A DNA stretch of 64,000 nucleotides from Prevotella sp. GTDB lineage: Bacteria; Bacteroidota; Bacteroidia; Bacteroidales; Bacteroidaceae. This document shows, in pieces, positions 1 through 17,671 of this stretch. How positions within the stretch are numbered: position 1 is the first letter of the stretch; every line of letters begins with the position of its first letter. Below the pieces are notes generated by a model, which saw nothing but the letters and a program-made list of their open reading frames with translations, made no database searches and was not told where the DNA came from. A program made the translations under genes and the position numbers. The stretch is from positions 1-64,000 of the forward strand of contig SUYI01000017.1 of the NCBI GenBank assembly GCA_015060485.1, read 5' to 3'.

Positions 1-1
1 T

Positions 2-74
2 GCGGAAATAGCTCAGTTGATAGAGCACTAGCCTTCCAAGCTGGGGGTCGCGGGTTTGAGCCCCGTTTTCCGCT
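2..74 (+). tRNA. tRNA-Gly (anticodon TCC)
   Basis: Cloverleaf read by eye. The acceptor strands GCGGAAA (2-8) and TTTCCGC (67-73) pair, the anticodon loop in the GCCTTCCAAGC segment gives TCC, and the T arm is GCGGGTTTGAGCCCCG. No CCA is encoded. It is the first gene of a Gly-Thr-tuf-Trp array upstream of the ribosomal/RNA polymerase operon. Confidence 0.95.
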
Positions 75-82
75 CACGACTC

Positions 83-154
<72 letters not shown>

Positions 155-216
155 CTTAGAGAAAACGACGATTTAAATCGGAATATTCATTTATAAAACA
201 ATAAAAAAGAAAAGCT

Positions 217-1401
<1,185 letters not shown>

Positions 1402-1454
1402 GAGTCTGTTGAGCAGAGGCGACGCCTCTGTCCGCAGTACAACATAACAAAAAG

Positions 1455-1482
1455 AGGCCCCCGCTTACGGGTGGGGGCTTTC
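1455..1482 (+). terminator. Hairpin after tuf
   Basis: AGGCCCCCGC (1455-1464 region) pairs with GTGGGGGCTT (1471-1480) around a short loop, followed by a weak T tract. It lies just before tRNA-Trp, so it may be a partial terminator or processing site rather than a full stop. Confidence 0.6.
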
Positions 1483-1484
1483 AT

Positions 1485-1560
1485 ACGGGAATAGCTCAGT
1501 TGGTAGAGCATCGGTCTCCAAAACCGAGGGTCGTGGGTTCGAGTCCTCCTTCCCGTGCCA
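1485..1560 (+). tRNA. tRNA-Trp (anticodon CCA)
   Basis: The acceptor ACGGGAA (1485-1491) pairs with TTCCCGT (1550-1556). The anticodon loop CTCCAAA gives CCA. Unlike the two upstream tRNAs, the 3' CCA (1558-1560) is encoded. secE begins 16 bp later, the common tRNA-Trp/secE/nusG arrangement. Confidence 0.95.
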
Positions 1561-1576
1561 AGAAAAGAAAAGACGT

Positions 1577-1768
1577 ATGATTAAGAAATTCATCAATTAC
1601 TGCAAGGCCTGTTATGATGAGCTTGCTCACAAGGTGACATGGCCTTCATACAAGGAGCTGACGCAGAGCGCCGTGGTGGTGCTTTCGGCTTCTTTGATTA
1701 TTGCTGTTGTGGTATGGCTGATGGACGTGGTGTTCAAGGCCGTTATGAGTTCTATTTATCCTAACTAA
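1577..1768 (+). CDS. secE: Preprotein translocase subunit SecE
   Basis: A 63-residue inner-membrane protein, the short single-span form of SecE that stabilises SecY in the Sec translocon. The motif HKVTWPSYKEL near residues 18-28 is the typical SecE amphipathic signature, followed by one membrane helix (about residues 32-56). It sits between tRNA-Trp and nusG, 9 bp ahead of nusG, the conserved position for this gene. Confidence 0.95.
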   Translation: MIKKFINYCKACYDELAHKVTWPSYKELTQSAVVVLSASLIIAVVVWLMDVVFKAVMSSIYPN

Positions 1769-1777
1769 TCGGAAAAG

Positions 1778-2326
1778 ATGTCGGATACAACGGGAATGAA
1801 GTGGTACGTCCTGCGCTCTGTCAGTGGCAAGGAAGGCAAGGTCAAGGAGTTCATCGACAATGCTAAGAAGCATAACGATGTGCTCGAATCTCACGTTGGT
1901 GAGGTTCTGCTGCCTACTGAGAAGTATGCCGTGCTGCAGAATGGCAAGCGTGTGGTGAAGGAGAAGCTCTTCCTGCCGGGTTATGTGTTGGTACAGGCCA
2001 CGTTGCAGGGTGAGGTTGCCCATATGCTGCGTTTCATCCCTAACGTATTAGGTTTTCTGGGAGGCATGGATAATCCCCAGGTGGTCAAGCAGTCGGAGAT
2101 TAACCGCATCCTCGGTAATGCCGAAGAGACTACCATCGACAATGTTGAGTTGGCCATTCCCTATCAGGTGGACGAGTCTGTGAAGGTTACTGACGGTCCG
2201 TTCAGCGGATTCACCGGTGTCATCGAGGAGGTGAATACCGAGAAGCGCAAGCTGAAGGTGATGGTGAAGATTTTCGGTCGTAAGACCCCCTTGGAACTTA
2301 ATTTCACGCAAGTAGAGAAAGAATAG
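1778..2326 (+). CDS. nusG: Transcription termination/antitermination factor NusG
   Basis: A 182-residue factor that binds the RNA polymerase clamp and couples transcription to translation or Rho. The NGN domain begins with [12 protein letters not shown]. The C-terminal KOW domain contains [17 protein letters not shown]. It is placed between secE and rplK as in most bacteria. The size is normal and no inserted domain is seen. Confidence 0.96.
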   Translation: MSDTTGMKWYVLRSVSGKEGKVKEFIDNAKKHNDVLESHVGEVLLPTEKYAVLQNGKRVVKEKLFLPGYVLVQATLQGEVAHMLRFIPNVLGFLGGMDNPQVVKQSEINRILGNAEETTIDNVELAIPYQVDESVKVTDGPFSGFTGVIEEVNTEKRKLKVMVKIFGRKTPLELNFTQVEKE

Positions 2327-2418
2327 GGCGTATGTTACGGTACGTCCGTTCTATATACGGTCTCGGGAGGCTTCCACTCCTGTGGCATATATATAAATTC
2401 AATTAATAATAAACAGAA
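2327..2418 (+). other. nusG-rplK spacer / L11 leader
   Basis: A 92-bp spacer whose transcript can form short helices (for example ACGGTACGT and GGGAGGCTTCCACTCCT). Ribosomal protein L1 commonly represses rplKA by binding such a leader. That role is inferred from position only; no clear L1 mimic was identified. Confidence 0.3.
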
Positions 2419-2859
2419 ATGGCTAAAGAAGTTGCTGGATTAATCAAATTACAGATTAAAGGTGGCGCTGCGAATCCCTCACCCCCCGTTGGACCTGCAC
2501 TGGGTTCTAAGGGTATTAACATCATGGGATTCTGCAAAGAGTTCAACGCCAGAACCCAGGATAAGGCAGGAAAGATTCTTCCTGTCGTTATTACCTACTA
2601 TGCTGACAAGTCATTCAGTTTTATCATTAAGACTCCTCCCGCAGCCGTACAGCTGTTGGAAGCTGCAAAGGTCAAGGGCGGTTCTGCCCAGCCTAACCGT
2701 AAGAAGGTGGCCAGTGTCACCTGGGATCAGGTACGTGCCATTGCAGAGGACAAGATGAGCGATTTGAACTGCTTCACTGTCGAGTCGGCTATGAAACTGA
2801 TTGCCGGAACAGCTCGTAGTATGGGTATCACTGTTAAAGGGGACTTCCCTGGTAAATAA
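2419..2859 (+). CDS. rplK: 50S ribosomal protein L11
   Basis: A 146-residue protein of the large subunit that forms the GTPase-associated centre with 23S rRNA. It has the characteristic proline-rich [11 protein letters not shown] motif near residue 20 and the RNA-binding C-terminal half ([10 protein letters not shown]). It is followed 21 bp later by rplA in the standard L11-L1-L10-L7/12 order. Confidence 0.97.
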   Translation: MAKEVAGLIKLQIKGGAANPSPPVGPALGSKGINIMGFCKEFNARTQDKAGKILPVVITYYADKSFSFIIKTPPAAVQLLEAAKVKGGSAQPNRKKVASVTWDQVRAIAEDKMSDLNCFTVESAMKLIAGTARSMGITVKGDFPGK

Positions 2860-2880
2860 TAAATAACTTCAATTAGAAAC

Positions 2881-3573
2881 ATGAGTAAACTGACAAAAAA
2901 TCAAAAGTTGGTAGCTGATAAGGTTGAAGCAGGGAAAGCATACTCTTTACAGGAAGCCGCTGCGCTGGTGAAGGAAATTACCACCACGAAGTTTGAGGCT
3001 TCTGTAGATATCGACGTACGCTTGGGTGTAGATCCTCGTAAGGCCAACCAGATGGTACGTGGCGTGGTGTCACTGCCTAATGGTACTGGTAAGGTTACGC
3101 GAGTGCTCGCTCTCTGTACTCCCGATCAGGAAGAAGCTGCTAAGGAAGCTGGTGCCGACTATGTTGGTCTGGACGAGTATATCGACAAGATCAAGCAGGG
3201 TTGGGCCGATGTTGATGTGATTATTACGATGCCCTCTTGCATGGGTAAGCTGGGTCCCCTCGGACGTTTCCTGGGTCCCCGTGGTTTGATGCCAAACCCC
3301 AAGAGCGGTACTGTAACTATGGACGTTGCTAAGGCAGTCAAGGAAGTAAAGCAGGGTAAGATTGACTTCAAGGTGGACAAGGCTGGTATCATCCACGCCT
3401 CCATTGGTAAGGTGACCTTCACTCCTGAGCAGATCTACGGAAATGCCAAGGAGTTCCTGCAGACCATTATCAAGCTGAAGCCGGCTGCTGCCAAGGGTAC
3501 ATACATGAAGAGTATCTTTATCTCCAGCACCATGAGCGCTGGTATCAAGGTAGATCCTAAATCAGTTGAATAA
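2881..3573 (+). CDS. rplA: 50S ribosomal protein L1
   Basis: A 230-residue L1-stalk protein of the large subunit and, in many bacteria, the translational repressor of its own operon. The two-domain L1 fold is indicated by the conserved segments [19 protein letters not shown] (about residues 121-139) and GTYMKS near the C terminus. It begins 21 bp after rplK and ends 20 bp before rplJ. Confidence 0.97.
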   Translation: MSKLTKNQKLVADKVEAGKAYSLQEAAALVKEITTTKFEASVDIDVRLGVDPRKANQMVRGVVSLPNGTGKVTRVLALCTPDQEEAAKEAGADYVGLDEYIDKIKQGWADVDVIITMPSCMGKLGPLGRFLGPRGLMPNPKSGTVTMDVAKAVKEVKQGKIDFKVDKAGIIHASIGKVTFTPEQIYGNAKEFLQTIIKLKPAAAKGTYMKSIFISSTMSAGIKVDPKSVE

Positions 3574-3593
3574 CTCGTAAAAAGTTTAGTAAA

Positions 3594-4109
3594 ATGAAAA
3601 AGGAATTAAAAGATACTATCGTAGTAGAACTTGGACAGAAGCTGAAGGAGTTTCCCCATTTCTATCTGGTAGACACTACCGGACTGAATGCGGAGCAGAC
3701 TAGCAATCTCCGTCGCAAGTGCTTCAAGAACGAGATCAAGATGGTCGTTGTGAAGAATACTCTTCTGCACAAGGCTTTCGAGGCCTCTGATATCGATTTC
3801 TCACCTCTGTATGAGGCTTTGAAGGGCAATACGGCTGTGATGTTCACACAGAACGCCAATGTTCCCGCCAAGCTGCTGATGGAGTATAAGAAGGACGGTA
3901 TCCCTGCGCTGAAGGCTGCATATGCCGAGGAAGGATTCTTTGTAGGTGCTGACAAGTTGGAGGAACTCGTTGCCATCAAGAGCAAGAACGAGCTCATCGC
4001 CGACGTTGTGGCTCTGCTGCAGTCTCCGATCAAGAACGTTGTTTCTGGTCTGAATGCTGGTGGCAAGATCCACGGTCTGCTGGACGCTATCGCTGAGCGT
4101 AACAAATAA
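3594..4109 (+). CDS. rplJ: 50S ribosomal protein L10
   Basis: A 171-residue protein that anchors L7/L12 dimers to the ribosomal stalk base. The N-terminal globular domain contains VVVKNTLLHKA, and the C-terminal helical tail binds L7/L12. It lies between rplA and rplL in the usual order; no internal stop or frameshift is seen. Confidence 0.96.
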   Translation: MKKELKDTIVVELGQKLKEFPHFYLVDTTGLNAEQTSNLRRKCFKNEIKMVVVKNTLLHKAFEASDIDFSPLYEALKGNTAVMFTQNANVPAKLLMEYKKDGIPALKAAYAEEGFFVGADKLEELVAIKSKNELIADVVALLQSPIKNVVSGLNAGGKIHGLLDAIAERNK

Positions 4110-4165
4110 GCGAAGAGAGAAATAACAAACATTAACATTAAAAAACAATTAAAATTTTAAATAAA

Positions 4166-4546
4166 ATGGCAGATATTAAAGCTATTGCTGAAGAGTTGGT
4201 AAACCTCTCAGTGAAGGAAGTTCAAGAGTTGGCAACAGTCCTGAAGGACGAGTATGGAATTGAGCCCGCTGCAGCCGCTGTTGCTGTAGCTGCTGGTCCC
4301 GCTGCTGGCGGTGCCGCTGAGGCTGCTGAGGAGAAGTCTTCTTTCGACGTTGTTCTGAAGGAGGCTGGTGCTGCTAAGCTGCAGGTTGTAAAGGCCGTTA
4401 AGGAAGCTTGCGGTCTTGGTCTGAAGGAAGCTAAGGACCTCGTAGACGGTGCTCCTTCTACTCTGAAGGAAGGCCTGAGCAAGGACGAGGCTGAGAACCT
4501 GAAGAAGGCTATCGAAGAGGCTGGTGCCGTCGTTGAGCTGAAGTAA
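4166..4546 (+). CDS. rplL: 50S ribosomal protein L7/L12
   Basis: A 126-residue acidic stalk protein that recruits translational GTPases. It has an N-terminal dimerisation helix, an Ala/Gly-rich hinge (about residues 35-52) and the C-terminal domain with [20 protein letters not shown] 56-bp A/T-rich gap separates it from rplJ. A hairpin with a T run follows at 4570-4610, so part of the transcription probably ends before rpoB, giving the excess of L12 over RNA polymerase seen in other bacteria. Confidence 0.97.
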   Translation: MADIKAIAEELVNLSVKEVQELATVLKDEYGIEPAAAAVAVAAGPAAGGAAEAAEEKSSFDVVLKEAGAAKLQVVKAVKEACGLGLKEAKDLVDGAPSTLKEGLSKDEAENLKKAIEEAGAVVELK

Positions 4547-4569
4547 TTCAGAAGACAACAATAACAAAG

Positions 4570-4610
4570 TGGTTGGGAGCTCTCCAGTAGAGGGTTCCCG
4601 GCCATTTTTT
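4570..4610 (+). terminator. Attenuating hairpin between rplL and rpoB
   Basis: TGGTTGGGAGCTCT and AGAGGGTTCCCGGCCA pair around a short loop, followed by TTTTTT (4605-4610). The position equals the partial terminator known between rplL and rpoB in other bacteria. Read-through must occur because no promoter resembling TTTG-N20-TAnnTTTG is visible before rpoB. Confidence 0.65.
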
Positions 4611-4617
4611 GTCTTTT

Positions 4618-4657
4618 CTAGTATTTCTAGATTGTCTAGATGTGCTAGATTATCTAG
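4618..4657 (+). repeat. CTAG repeat, five copies at exact 9-bp spacing
   Basis: CTAG occurs at 4618, 4627, 4636, 4645 and 4654, i.e. the unit CTAG-N5 five times. It lies between the attenuating hairpin and the rpoB start. Confidence 0.9.
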
Positions 4658-4678
4658 AAGAATAAACCAGAAGAATAT

Positions 4679-8494
<3,816 letters not shown>

Positions 8495-8501
8495 TCTGAG
8501 A

Positions 8502-8536
8502 GTTTAAAGTTTAAAGATTAAAGTTTAAAGATTGAA
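8502..8536 (+). repeat. Heptamer repeat between rpoB and rpoC
   Basis: Five 7-bp units: GTTTAAA, GTTTAAA, GATTAAA, GTTTAAA, GATTGAA. They fill almost the whole rpoB-rpoC spacer. This is one of nine loci of the same 7-bp periodicity in the window. Confidence 0.9.
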
Positions 8537-8538
8537 AT

Positions 8539-12858
<4,320 letters not shown>

Positions 12859-12884
12859 ACGCTGAACAAGCATAAGCAAAAGAT

Positions 12885-12929
12885 AAGACCTCAGCCCATT
12901 CTGGAGCTGGGGTCTTTTCTTTTTCTTTT
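12885..12929 (+). terminator. Terminator of the rpoBC operon
   Basis: AAGACCTCAGC (12885-12895) pairs with GCTGGGGTCTT (12906-12916), 11 bp with one G-T pair, followed by a long T-rich tract. A strong intrinsic terminator. Confidence 0.9.
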
Positions 12930-12966
12930 GTTGTGGAAAAAAACAAATTTGATTTTACCCTATAGA

Positions 12967-13038
12967 GAGTTCCTGGCGATGATACAGAAGGCCATGACAT
13001 GGGACTGGTACCTGTCAGCCAATAATGCCAAGAAATAA
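12967..13038 (+). pseudogene. 3' remnant of an unknown coding sequence
   Basis: An open stretch ends in TAA at 13036-13038 and would encode a tail with QKAMTWDWYLSANN. No start or upstream part is present. A 25-bp part of it (12993-13017) recurs exactly at 17620-17644, so it may be a dispersed repeat rather than a gene relic. The rest of the 12.93-13.2 kb gap is AT-rich and holds only a possible promoter. Confidence 0.3.
12993..13017 (+). repeat. 25-bp dispersed repeat, copy 1
   Basis: Identical to 17620-17644. It begins CATGACATGG and ends ACCTGTCA, with partial dyad symmetry (TGACA at one end, TGTCA at the other). The flanks of the two copies are unrelated. Confidence 0.8.
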
Positions 13039-13177
13039 GAAGACATCTTATGCCGTTTTATGCTTATTTCTGCAATTTTGAGGAAATAAAACCGTAAATT
13101 CACTCTTATTTCTGTTAAATTTGCGGTAATAAGTGCAATTTCTTTCGTTTTTATTTTTATTTCCTGGTTTTTTTGTG

Positions 13178-13185
13178 TACATTTG
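13178..13185 (+). promoter_or_regulatory. Possible -7 element for the ATPase gene
   Basis: TACATTTG fits the Bacteroidetes TAnnTTTG element and lies 17 bp before the start codon at 13202. No TTTG at the ideal distance was found. Confidence 0.35.
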
Positions 13186-13201
13186 TGGCCAATAAACATA
13201 A

Positions 13202-14668
13202 ATGCGTATGAATAATAGGGCACCGTATTTGAATGAACAGATTATAAAAAGGATGAGGAATGACAATCCGTGGTGGGAAACAAATGCCATTCCTCAAGAT
13301 TTCCATGAGATGCGACATAGACTCTATCTGGATAGTTTTTATCAAGAAGTAACCAATAGAGACATTCGTCGTGGAGTCATATTGATGGGACCGAGACGTA
13401 TAGGAAAAACGGTCATGATATATCATGTCATTGAAAGACTAATTAATGAGGGTGTGTCTGCACAACGTATTATATATCTGTCTATTGATACTCCGATCTA
13501 TAATAATATTTCGTTAGAAGAACTCTTTTCATTAGCAATAGAAGCATTGAATTGTGCCAAAGTCCAAGACGACTATTATGTATTCTATGACGAAATACAA
13601 TATCTGAAAGACTGGGAAGTCCATTTAAAATCAATGATAGACACTTTCCGAAGCGCCAAGTTTATCGCTTCAGGTTCCGCAGCTGCAGCATTGAAGATGA
13701 AAAGCAATGAAAGTGGTGCCGGACGATTTACCAATTTTATGCTACCTCCATTGACTTTCAATGAATATATACATTTGCTTAATCTTTATAGTATTATAAC
13801 TAATAAGCCAAAATATGTTGATGACCCGTTGAGTTCTTATGTTGATACGTTGGATATCGGTAAACTGAACAGTTATTTTATTGACTATATCAATTTTGGC
13901 GGTTATCCGGAAATCGTATTTTCAGAAAAGATGAGGCAAGATCCCGGTCAATATATCCGACATGACATCGTTGATAAGGTGTTACTCAGAGACCTTCCAA
14001 GTTTGTACGGTATACAGGACACGCAAGAGTTGAACCGCCTTTTTATATATATCGCATATCATTCCGGAGAAGAATTTTCATACGAAGTAATATCCAGAGA
14101 ATCTGAAATCAAGAAAGAGGTGCTAAAGAAGTATTTGATGTATCTTGAAGCGGCATTCCTCATAAACATTGTTTATAAGGTTGATGCTAATGCAAAAACG
14201 ATGCAGCGCATAACATCGTTTAAGATATATCTTACTAATCCTTCACTACGTTGTGCACTCTTTTCACCACTTACAGAGACCGACCCGGCGATTGGAGGAA
14301 TGGTGGAAACTGCTATCTTTGCACAATGGTTACAAACGCGTACGTCTATAATAAAATACGCCAATTGGAATAAGGGGACAGCACCTGGAGAAGTAGATAT
14401 TGTAGGCATTGATATAGCAAAACAAAAAGCCGAGTGGGCAGTAGAGGTAAAATGGTCAGACCGTTATTTCGATAAACCTGCAGAGTTAAAGTCTCTCCTG
14501 TATTTCATGGAAAATAATCATATGGAAAGAGCGTTGGTAACATCGATAACTAAACGTGGCGTAAAACAACTAAGAACGGTTAGATTAGAGTTTATTCCGT
14601 CTGCGATTTATGCGTATACTGTTGGCTATAATAGGTTCAAAGCCTTTTTGACCTCACAAAACCTCTAA
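13202..14668 (+). CDS. AAA-type ATPase with DUF4143 domain
   Basis: A 488-residue protein of the AAA_14/DUF4143 type common in Bacteroidetes; its biological role is unknown. The Walker A GPRRIGKT begins near residue 59, and YVFYDEIQYL (near residue 122) is a Walker B-like segment. The C-terminal part has GEVDIV then WAVEVKW, the spacing of a PD-(D/E)xK-like nuclease core. Start choice: ATG at 13202, with a second ATG two codons later at 13208. It stands alone after the rpoC terminator and is AT-richer than the core genes, consistent with transfer. Confidence 0.8.
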   Translation: MRMNNRAPYLNEQIIKRMRNDNPWWETNAIPQDFHEMRHRLYLDSFYQEVTNRDIRRGVILMGPRRIGKTVMIYHVIERLINEGVSAQRIIYLSIDTPIYNNISLEELFSLAIEALNCAKVQDDYYVFYDEIQYLKDWEVHLKSMIDTFRSAKFIASGSAAAALKMKSNESGAGRFTNFMLPPLTFNEYIHLLNLYSIITNKPKYVDDPLSSYVDTLDIGKLNSYFIDYINFGGYPEIVFSEKMRQDPGQYIRHDIVDKVLLRDLPSLYGIQDTQELNRLFIYIAYHSGEEFSYEVISRESEIKKEVLKKYLMYLEAAFLINIVYKVDANAKTMQRITSFKIYLTNPSLRCALFSPLTETDPAIGGMVETAIFAQWLQTRTSIIKYANWNKGTAPGEVDIVGIDIAKQKAEWAVEVKWSDRYFDKPAELKSLLYFMENNHMERALVTSITKRGVKQLRTVRLEFIPSAIYAYTVGYNRFKAFLTSQNL

Positions 14669-14679
14669 CACATCCACAG

Positions 14680-14871
14680 CTAATGTGTAAGGTTGATTCT
14701 TTTGTTATAACAAATGCTCCGTCCCTTCGTTACAAACTTCCTCCCATTCTGCATAATCCTGAACCTTGTGGAGGGGATGGCCTCTTGGGTGATGCCCATG
14801 ATGCGGCGGACGGGCTTATCGTCCATACCCATTTCGTAGAGGACGAGGAAGAAGGTGTTGAGAACAATCTT
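14680..14871 (-). pseudogene. C-terminal remnant of a helix-turn-helix protein
   Basis: On the minus strand an open stretch after an in-frame TAA reads as an HTH-like tail: MGMDDKPVRRIMGITQEAI followed by STRFRI, resembling the recognition-helix end of Bacteroidetes regulators. There is no plausible start and no upstream part; the IS21 element lies 62 bp away. It is probably a decayed gene end. The identity rests on motif resemblance only. Confidence 0.35.
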
Positions 14872-15025
14872 TTAATAATCCGTAAAAGTCGTGCTGCAAG
14901 GTGTAATAATTGCTTGTGATTTTGTATCTTTGCTGTAAATGATAACGCAAAAGTATACCAACAAATAATTCAATAGTATACCAGTCCAAAAGAGCGCTGC
15001 AAATATACAAAGAGTTGGTTATACA

Positions 15026-15778
15026 TTACTTGTTTCCTATTAATTTTTTTGTTTCTTTAATACGATATGACGTACCAGTCATGTTGACGAGATACGATTT
15101 GTGACATAGTCTGTCTACGAGAGCAGAGCATAGGACCTTATCCTTGAGCACCTCCTCCCACCTTGTAAAAGGCAGGTTCGTAGTGATGATAGTAGCCCTC
15201 TTTCCTGTCCGCAGAGAGAGGTGATTGAAAAGCATCTCGGCTCCTTCCTTGTCAAAGCCGACATATCCGAGCTCATCACATATGACGAGATCATAACGTT
15301 CAAACTTCAGTTCCAAACTCCTAAGTGTCTTTTCGGTCTTAGCCTCCCTGATGAGTGTCAGCAAATGTGGCACGGATGTAAAGAAAACTGTATATCCTTC
15401 AAGGCATGCCTTAACGCCAAGCCCGATGGCAATATGTGTCTTGCCTGTACCGGGATTGCCATACATAACGATACTCCGTCCTTCCTTGATAAAATCAAGT
15501 GTCTCCACCTCAGGCAAGAGCATCTGCCCTTCAAGAGGAAGTTCTTCCCGCTTGAGTTCCTCCAGGTACTTCATCTGCGGGAAGTCGGCCCTGTGTATGC
15601 GTATAATCTTGCTCTTCTCACGCCGATTGGTAACTTCCTCCTCAAACAGCCTGCGTAGGAACATGAGATATCCCCACTGCTCCCTCATGGCATCCTCCAC
15701 AAACAAGGAGAGGTTTTCCCTCACCGTTGCAAGCTTCAGTTCCTTTGCGTACTGGCATATGATATCCTTTTCATTCAT
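15026..15778 (-). CDS. istB: IS21-family helper ATPase IstB
   Basis: A 250-residue AAA+ ATPase that assists the IstA transposase in target selection. The Walker A GNPGTGKTHIA is near residue 107 and the Walker B LVICDELGYV near residue 170; the C-terminal DRLCHKS segment is typical of the family. Its ATG overlaps the istA stop by 4 bp (15775-15778), the usual translational coupling in IS21 elements. Full length. Confidence 0.95.
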   Translation of the reverse strand: MNEKDIICQYAKELKLATVRENLSLFVEDAMREQWGYLMFLRRLFEEEVTNRREKSKIIRIHRADFPQMKYLEELKREELPLEGQMLLPEVETLDFIKEGRSIVMYGNPGTGKTHIAIGLGVKACLEGYTVFFTSVPHLLTLIREAKTEKTLRSLELKFERYDLVICDELGYVGFDKEGAEMLFNHLSLRTGKRATIITTNLPFTRWEEVLKDKVLCSALVDRLCHKSYLVNMTGTSYRIKETKKLIGNK

Positions 15779-17025
15779 TGTTCACACCTCCTTTCTGCCG
15801 CAGTCCCCTGCATAATACCGTCAAGCTGAGACAGTACATCCTCACTGCCGAGTTCTATTTCAATGAATTCATCCGTCTTCTGGTTATCTGTAAACACAAG
15901 CGGTGCAGCATCTCTCGTCTCCAGTGCCACCTTTATCTGATCAAAATTGATATGCCTTGCACCACGCATACGTATCTTTTTTACTGCATCCAGTATGTCC
16001 TTGTAGTCGTACTTATTGTCCCTGCAGTACTTGAGCAGTTTAAGGAAATCCTTTCCGTTCTCGGCAAAGTGTACGCGGAAAAGCTCCTGCATCTTCTCCG
16101 GCATCTGCCGCAGTGCCACAGAGCCTTTAAGTGCACCCGGCTTCTTCGTCAGGGTACCCAGGTAGTGGTTGATGTCAAACGTCCACGATCCGTGGGAGTA
16201 GCTGCGCTCCACATGTCCCTTCTCCCAGCCGGCACGTGCATTGCAGAAACGGTAGTCAAACCCGTAGAAGGTACGCATGCGGAGCAGTGTTTCGGTAGGT
16301 TTCTTGCCGTCCGGCTTAAGTATGACGGCCACCTTCATGTTATCATACACCATCGTGTGAGGCACACCATGTACGTCATGGAAGAAATTACGGTGTGATT
16401 CCATGAAAGCCAGATTGTCCTGATGACGGAAAAGGTATGCCCAGCGCCCCTCGCTGTGGCACAGGGCAAAGACGGCCATCGTAAACGTCATAGGCTTGCC
16501 TCCTATGCGCAGCTTGACCTCACCCCAGTCAAACTCACACTCCTGACCTGGCTCGTAGTACTGTTTGACGAATACGTCCTTCGGCTTCTTTGATTTCTCT
16601 GCCTTGCGTCGCTGGATGTACTTGCAGACGCTGGAGTAGCTGATGTTGAATCCTTTCTCTATCAACACACGGTGTATGTCCTGTTTTTTCAGACATTGCT
16701 TACGCATGCCAGTCTGCCTGCGCTTCGCATTTTCCTGCAGCCAGTATTCAATCTCGGCACATACAGGCTCCGTCATGCGGGTACACTCGACATTGCGTGC
16801 AGGATACTTGGGTTTACTGGCAAGACAGATGTCCAACCCCTCCTCAGGATCCTCCCTGATAGAAGCCTCATACTCACGGACGTAACGTGTTACTGTCTTT
16901 CTGTTAAGACCCACTCTACGGGAAATCTCCCGCAAACTCAAACCATCAATGCGATGGTAATGAAGGATTTGTTCTTTCTGATCCATCTCAATCATTTTTT
17001 TTACTCTCTGTACGTTAAACAGCAC
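15775..17025 (-). CDS. istA: IS21-family transposase IstA
   Basis: A 416-residue transposase. The N-terminal HTH is GLSLREISRRVGLNRKTVTR (about residues 29-48). The catalytic core has D in ECEFDWGEV, D in VYDNMKV and E in GHVERS, so a complete DDE triad appears present. The N terminus may start a few codons later (MIEMDQKEQ, at an internal Met). The gene is at the right end of the element and is read inward. Confidence 0.93.
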   Translation of the reverse strand: MLFNVQRVKKMIEMDQKEQILHYHRIDGLSLREISRRVGLNRKTVTRYVREYEASIREDPEEGLDICLASKPKYPARNVECTRMTEPVCAEIEYWLQENAKRRQTGMRKQCLKKQDIHRVLIEKGFNISYSSVCKYIQRRKAEKSKKPKDVFVKQYYEPGQECEFDWGEVKLRIGGKPMTFTMAVFALCHSEGRWAYLFRHQDNLAFMESHRNFFHDVHGVPHTMVYDNMKVAVILKPDGKKPTETLLRMRTFYGFDYRFCNARAGWEKGHVERSYSHGSWTFDINHYLGTLTKKPGALKGSVALRQMPEKMQELFRVHFAENGKDFLKLLKYCRDNKYDYKDILDAVKKIRMRGARHINFDQIKVALETRDAAPLVFTDNQKTDEFIEIELGSEDVLSQLDGIMQGTAAERRCEQ

Positions 17026-17117
17026 TCATACGAGCCACTATTTTATAACGTAGAGCTCTGATTGGATGGTATACTTTTCGATTATTATGGTGGTATACTT
17101 TTCAATTATTATCTACA

Positions 17118-17489
17118 GATAATCTTATAACACCGCCTAATTTAACCCAAATTATACAAGAAGAACCCTTTTTTAATGAAAATAAAATATTTTCAGTTAA
17201 CAAAAGTGGGGCTAAAATAACATATTTATGTAGAATCGGCAATGATTTTGATTCCGCATTGGATTCTTTAATAAGAGAACGTGAGCCACTATTGACAGGA
17301 CAGCCCTCTTATAGCGGCCAAGGATATAATATCGACAAAAAAAAGATTAATGTGGATTTCAGTTACGATAGTAGAGAATTTATACTTCTGACTTTCATAG
17401 ACAAGGCGAATATTTGTAATTTGCTTTGTACAGGCGATGTGATTGATGAAAAAGGTAATTATTTTGTAATCATATGGCCTGAGGACTAA
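17118..17489 (+). pseudogene. Gene lacking its 5' end at the IS21 right end
   Basis: The frame is open from the first base outside the IS (17118) to TAA at 17487-17489 and would give about 123 residues. No start codon is present before an internal TTG at 17259. The product is not recognised; it is AT-rich and charged, ending in IIWPED. The reading frame enters directly from the IS end, so the insertion or an associated deletion removed the N-terminal part. The missing part was not found left of the IS. A possible TATCTTTG element (14925-14932) just left of the IS may be its old promoter. Confidence 0.55.
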
Positions 17490-17619
17490 GCAACCCACCT
17501 CACACCGAGGTTCGGAGGAACTTGTCTATACCCAAGCTTCGGAAGTGGATAGAACTCCAGAAACTCTATGCGGGTACCGTCTGTTCTTTAGAAGTGGATC
17601 ATGGGGTCGGTTCTTCTTG

Positions 17620-17644
17620 CATGACATGGGACTGGTACCTGTCA
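17620..17644 (+). repeat. 25-bp dispersed repeat, copy 2
   Basis: An exact copy of 12993-13017, here 28 bp before the lipoprotein start codon and in unrelated surroundings. Together the two copies bracket the IS21 interval. Confidence 0.8.
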
Positions 17645-17671
17645 TATGTATATATTGTAACAAATACAAAA

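Larger units (their letters stand above)
14934..17117 (-). mobile_element. IS21-family insertion sequence
   Basis: About 2.18 kb containing istA and istB on the minus strand. The ends are imperfect inverted repeats: left TGTAAATGATAACG, right (reverse complement) TGTAGATAATAATTG. Each end carries two copies of an AAAAGTATACCA-like motif (14949-14960 and 14972-14983 on the left; 17067-17078 and 17091-17102 on the right), the multiple transposase sites typical of IS21. No target-site duplication was found, which suggests a flanking deletion or recombination. Both genes look intact. Confidence 0.88.

Noticed and set aside
14683..14919. Plus-strand 78-codon frame left of the IS
   Set aside because: The minus strand of the same stretch reads as an HTH-like tail; the plus frame has no recognisable features.
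17522..17671. Upstream extension of the lipoprotein gene
   Set aside because: It would place 50 residues before a clear signal peptide and includes the 25-bp repeat.
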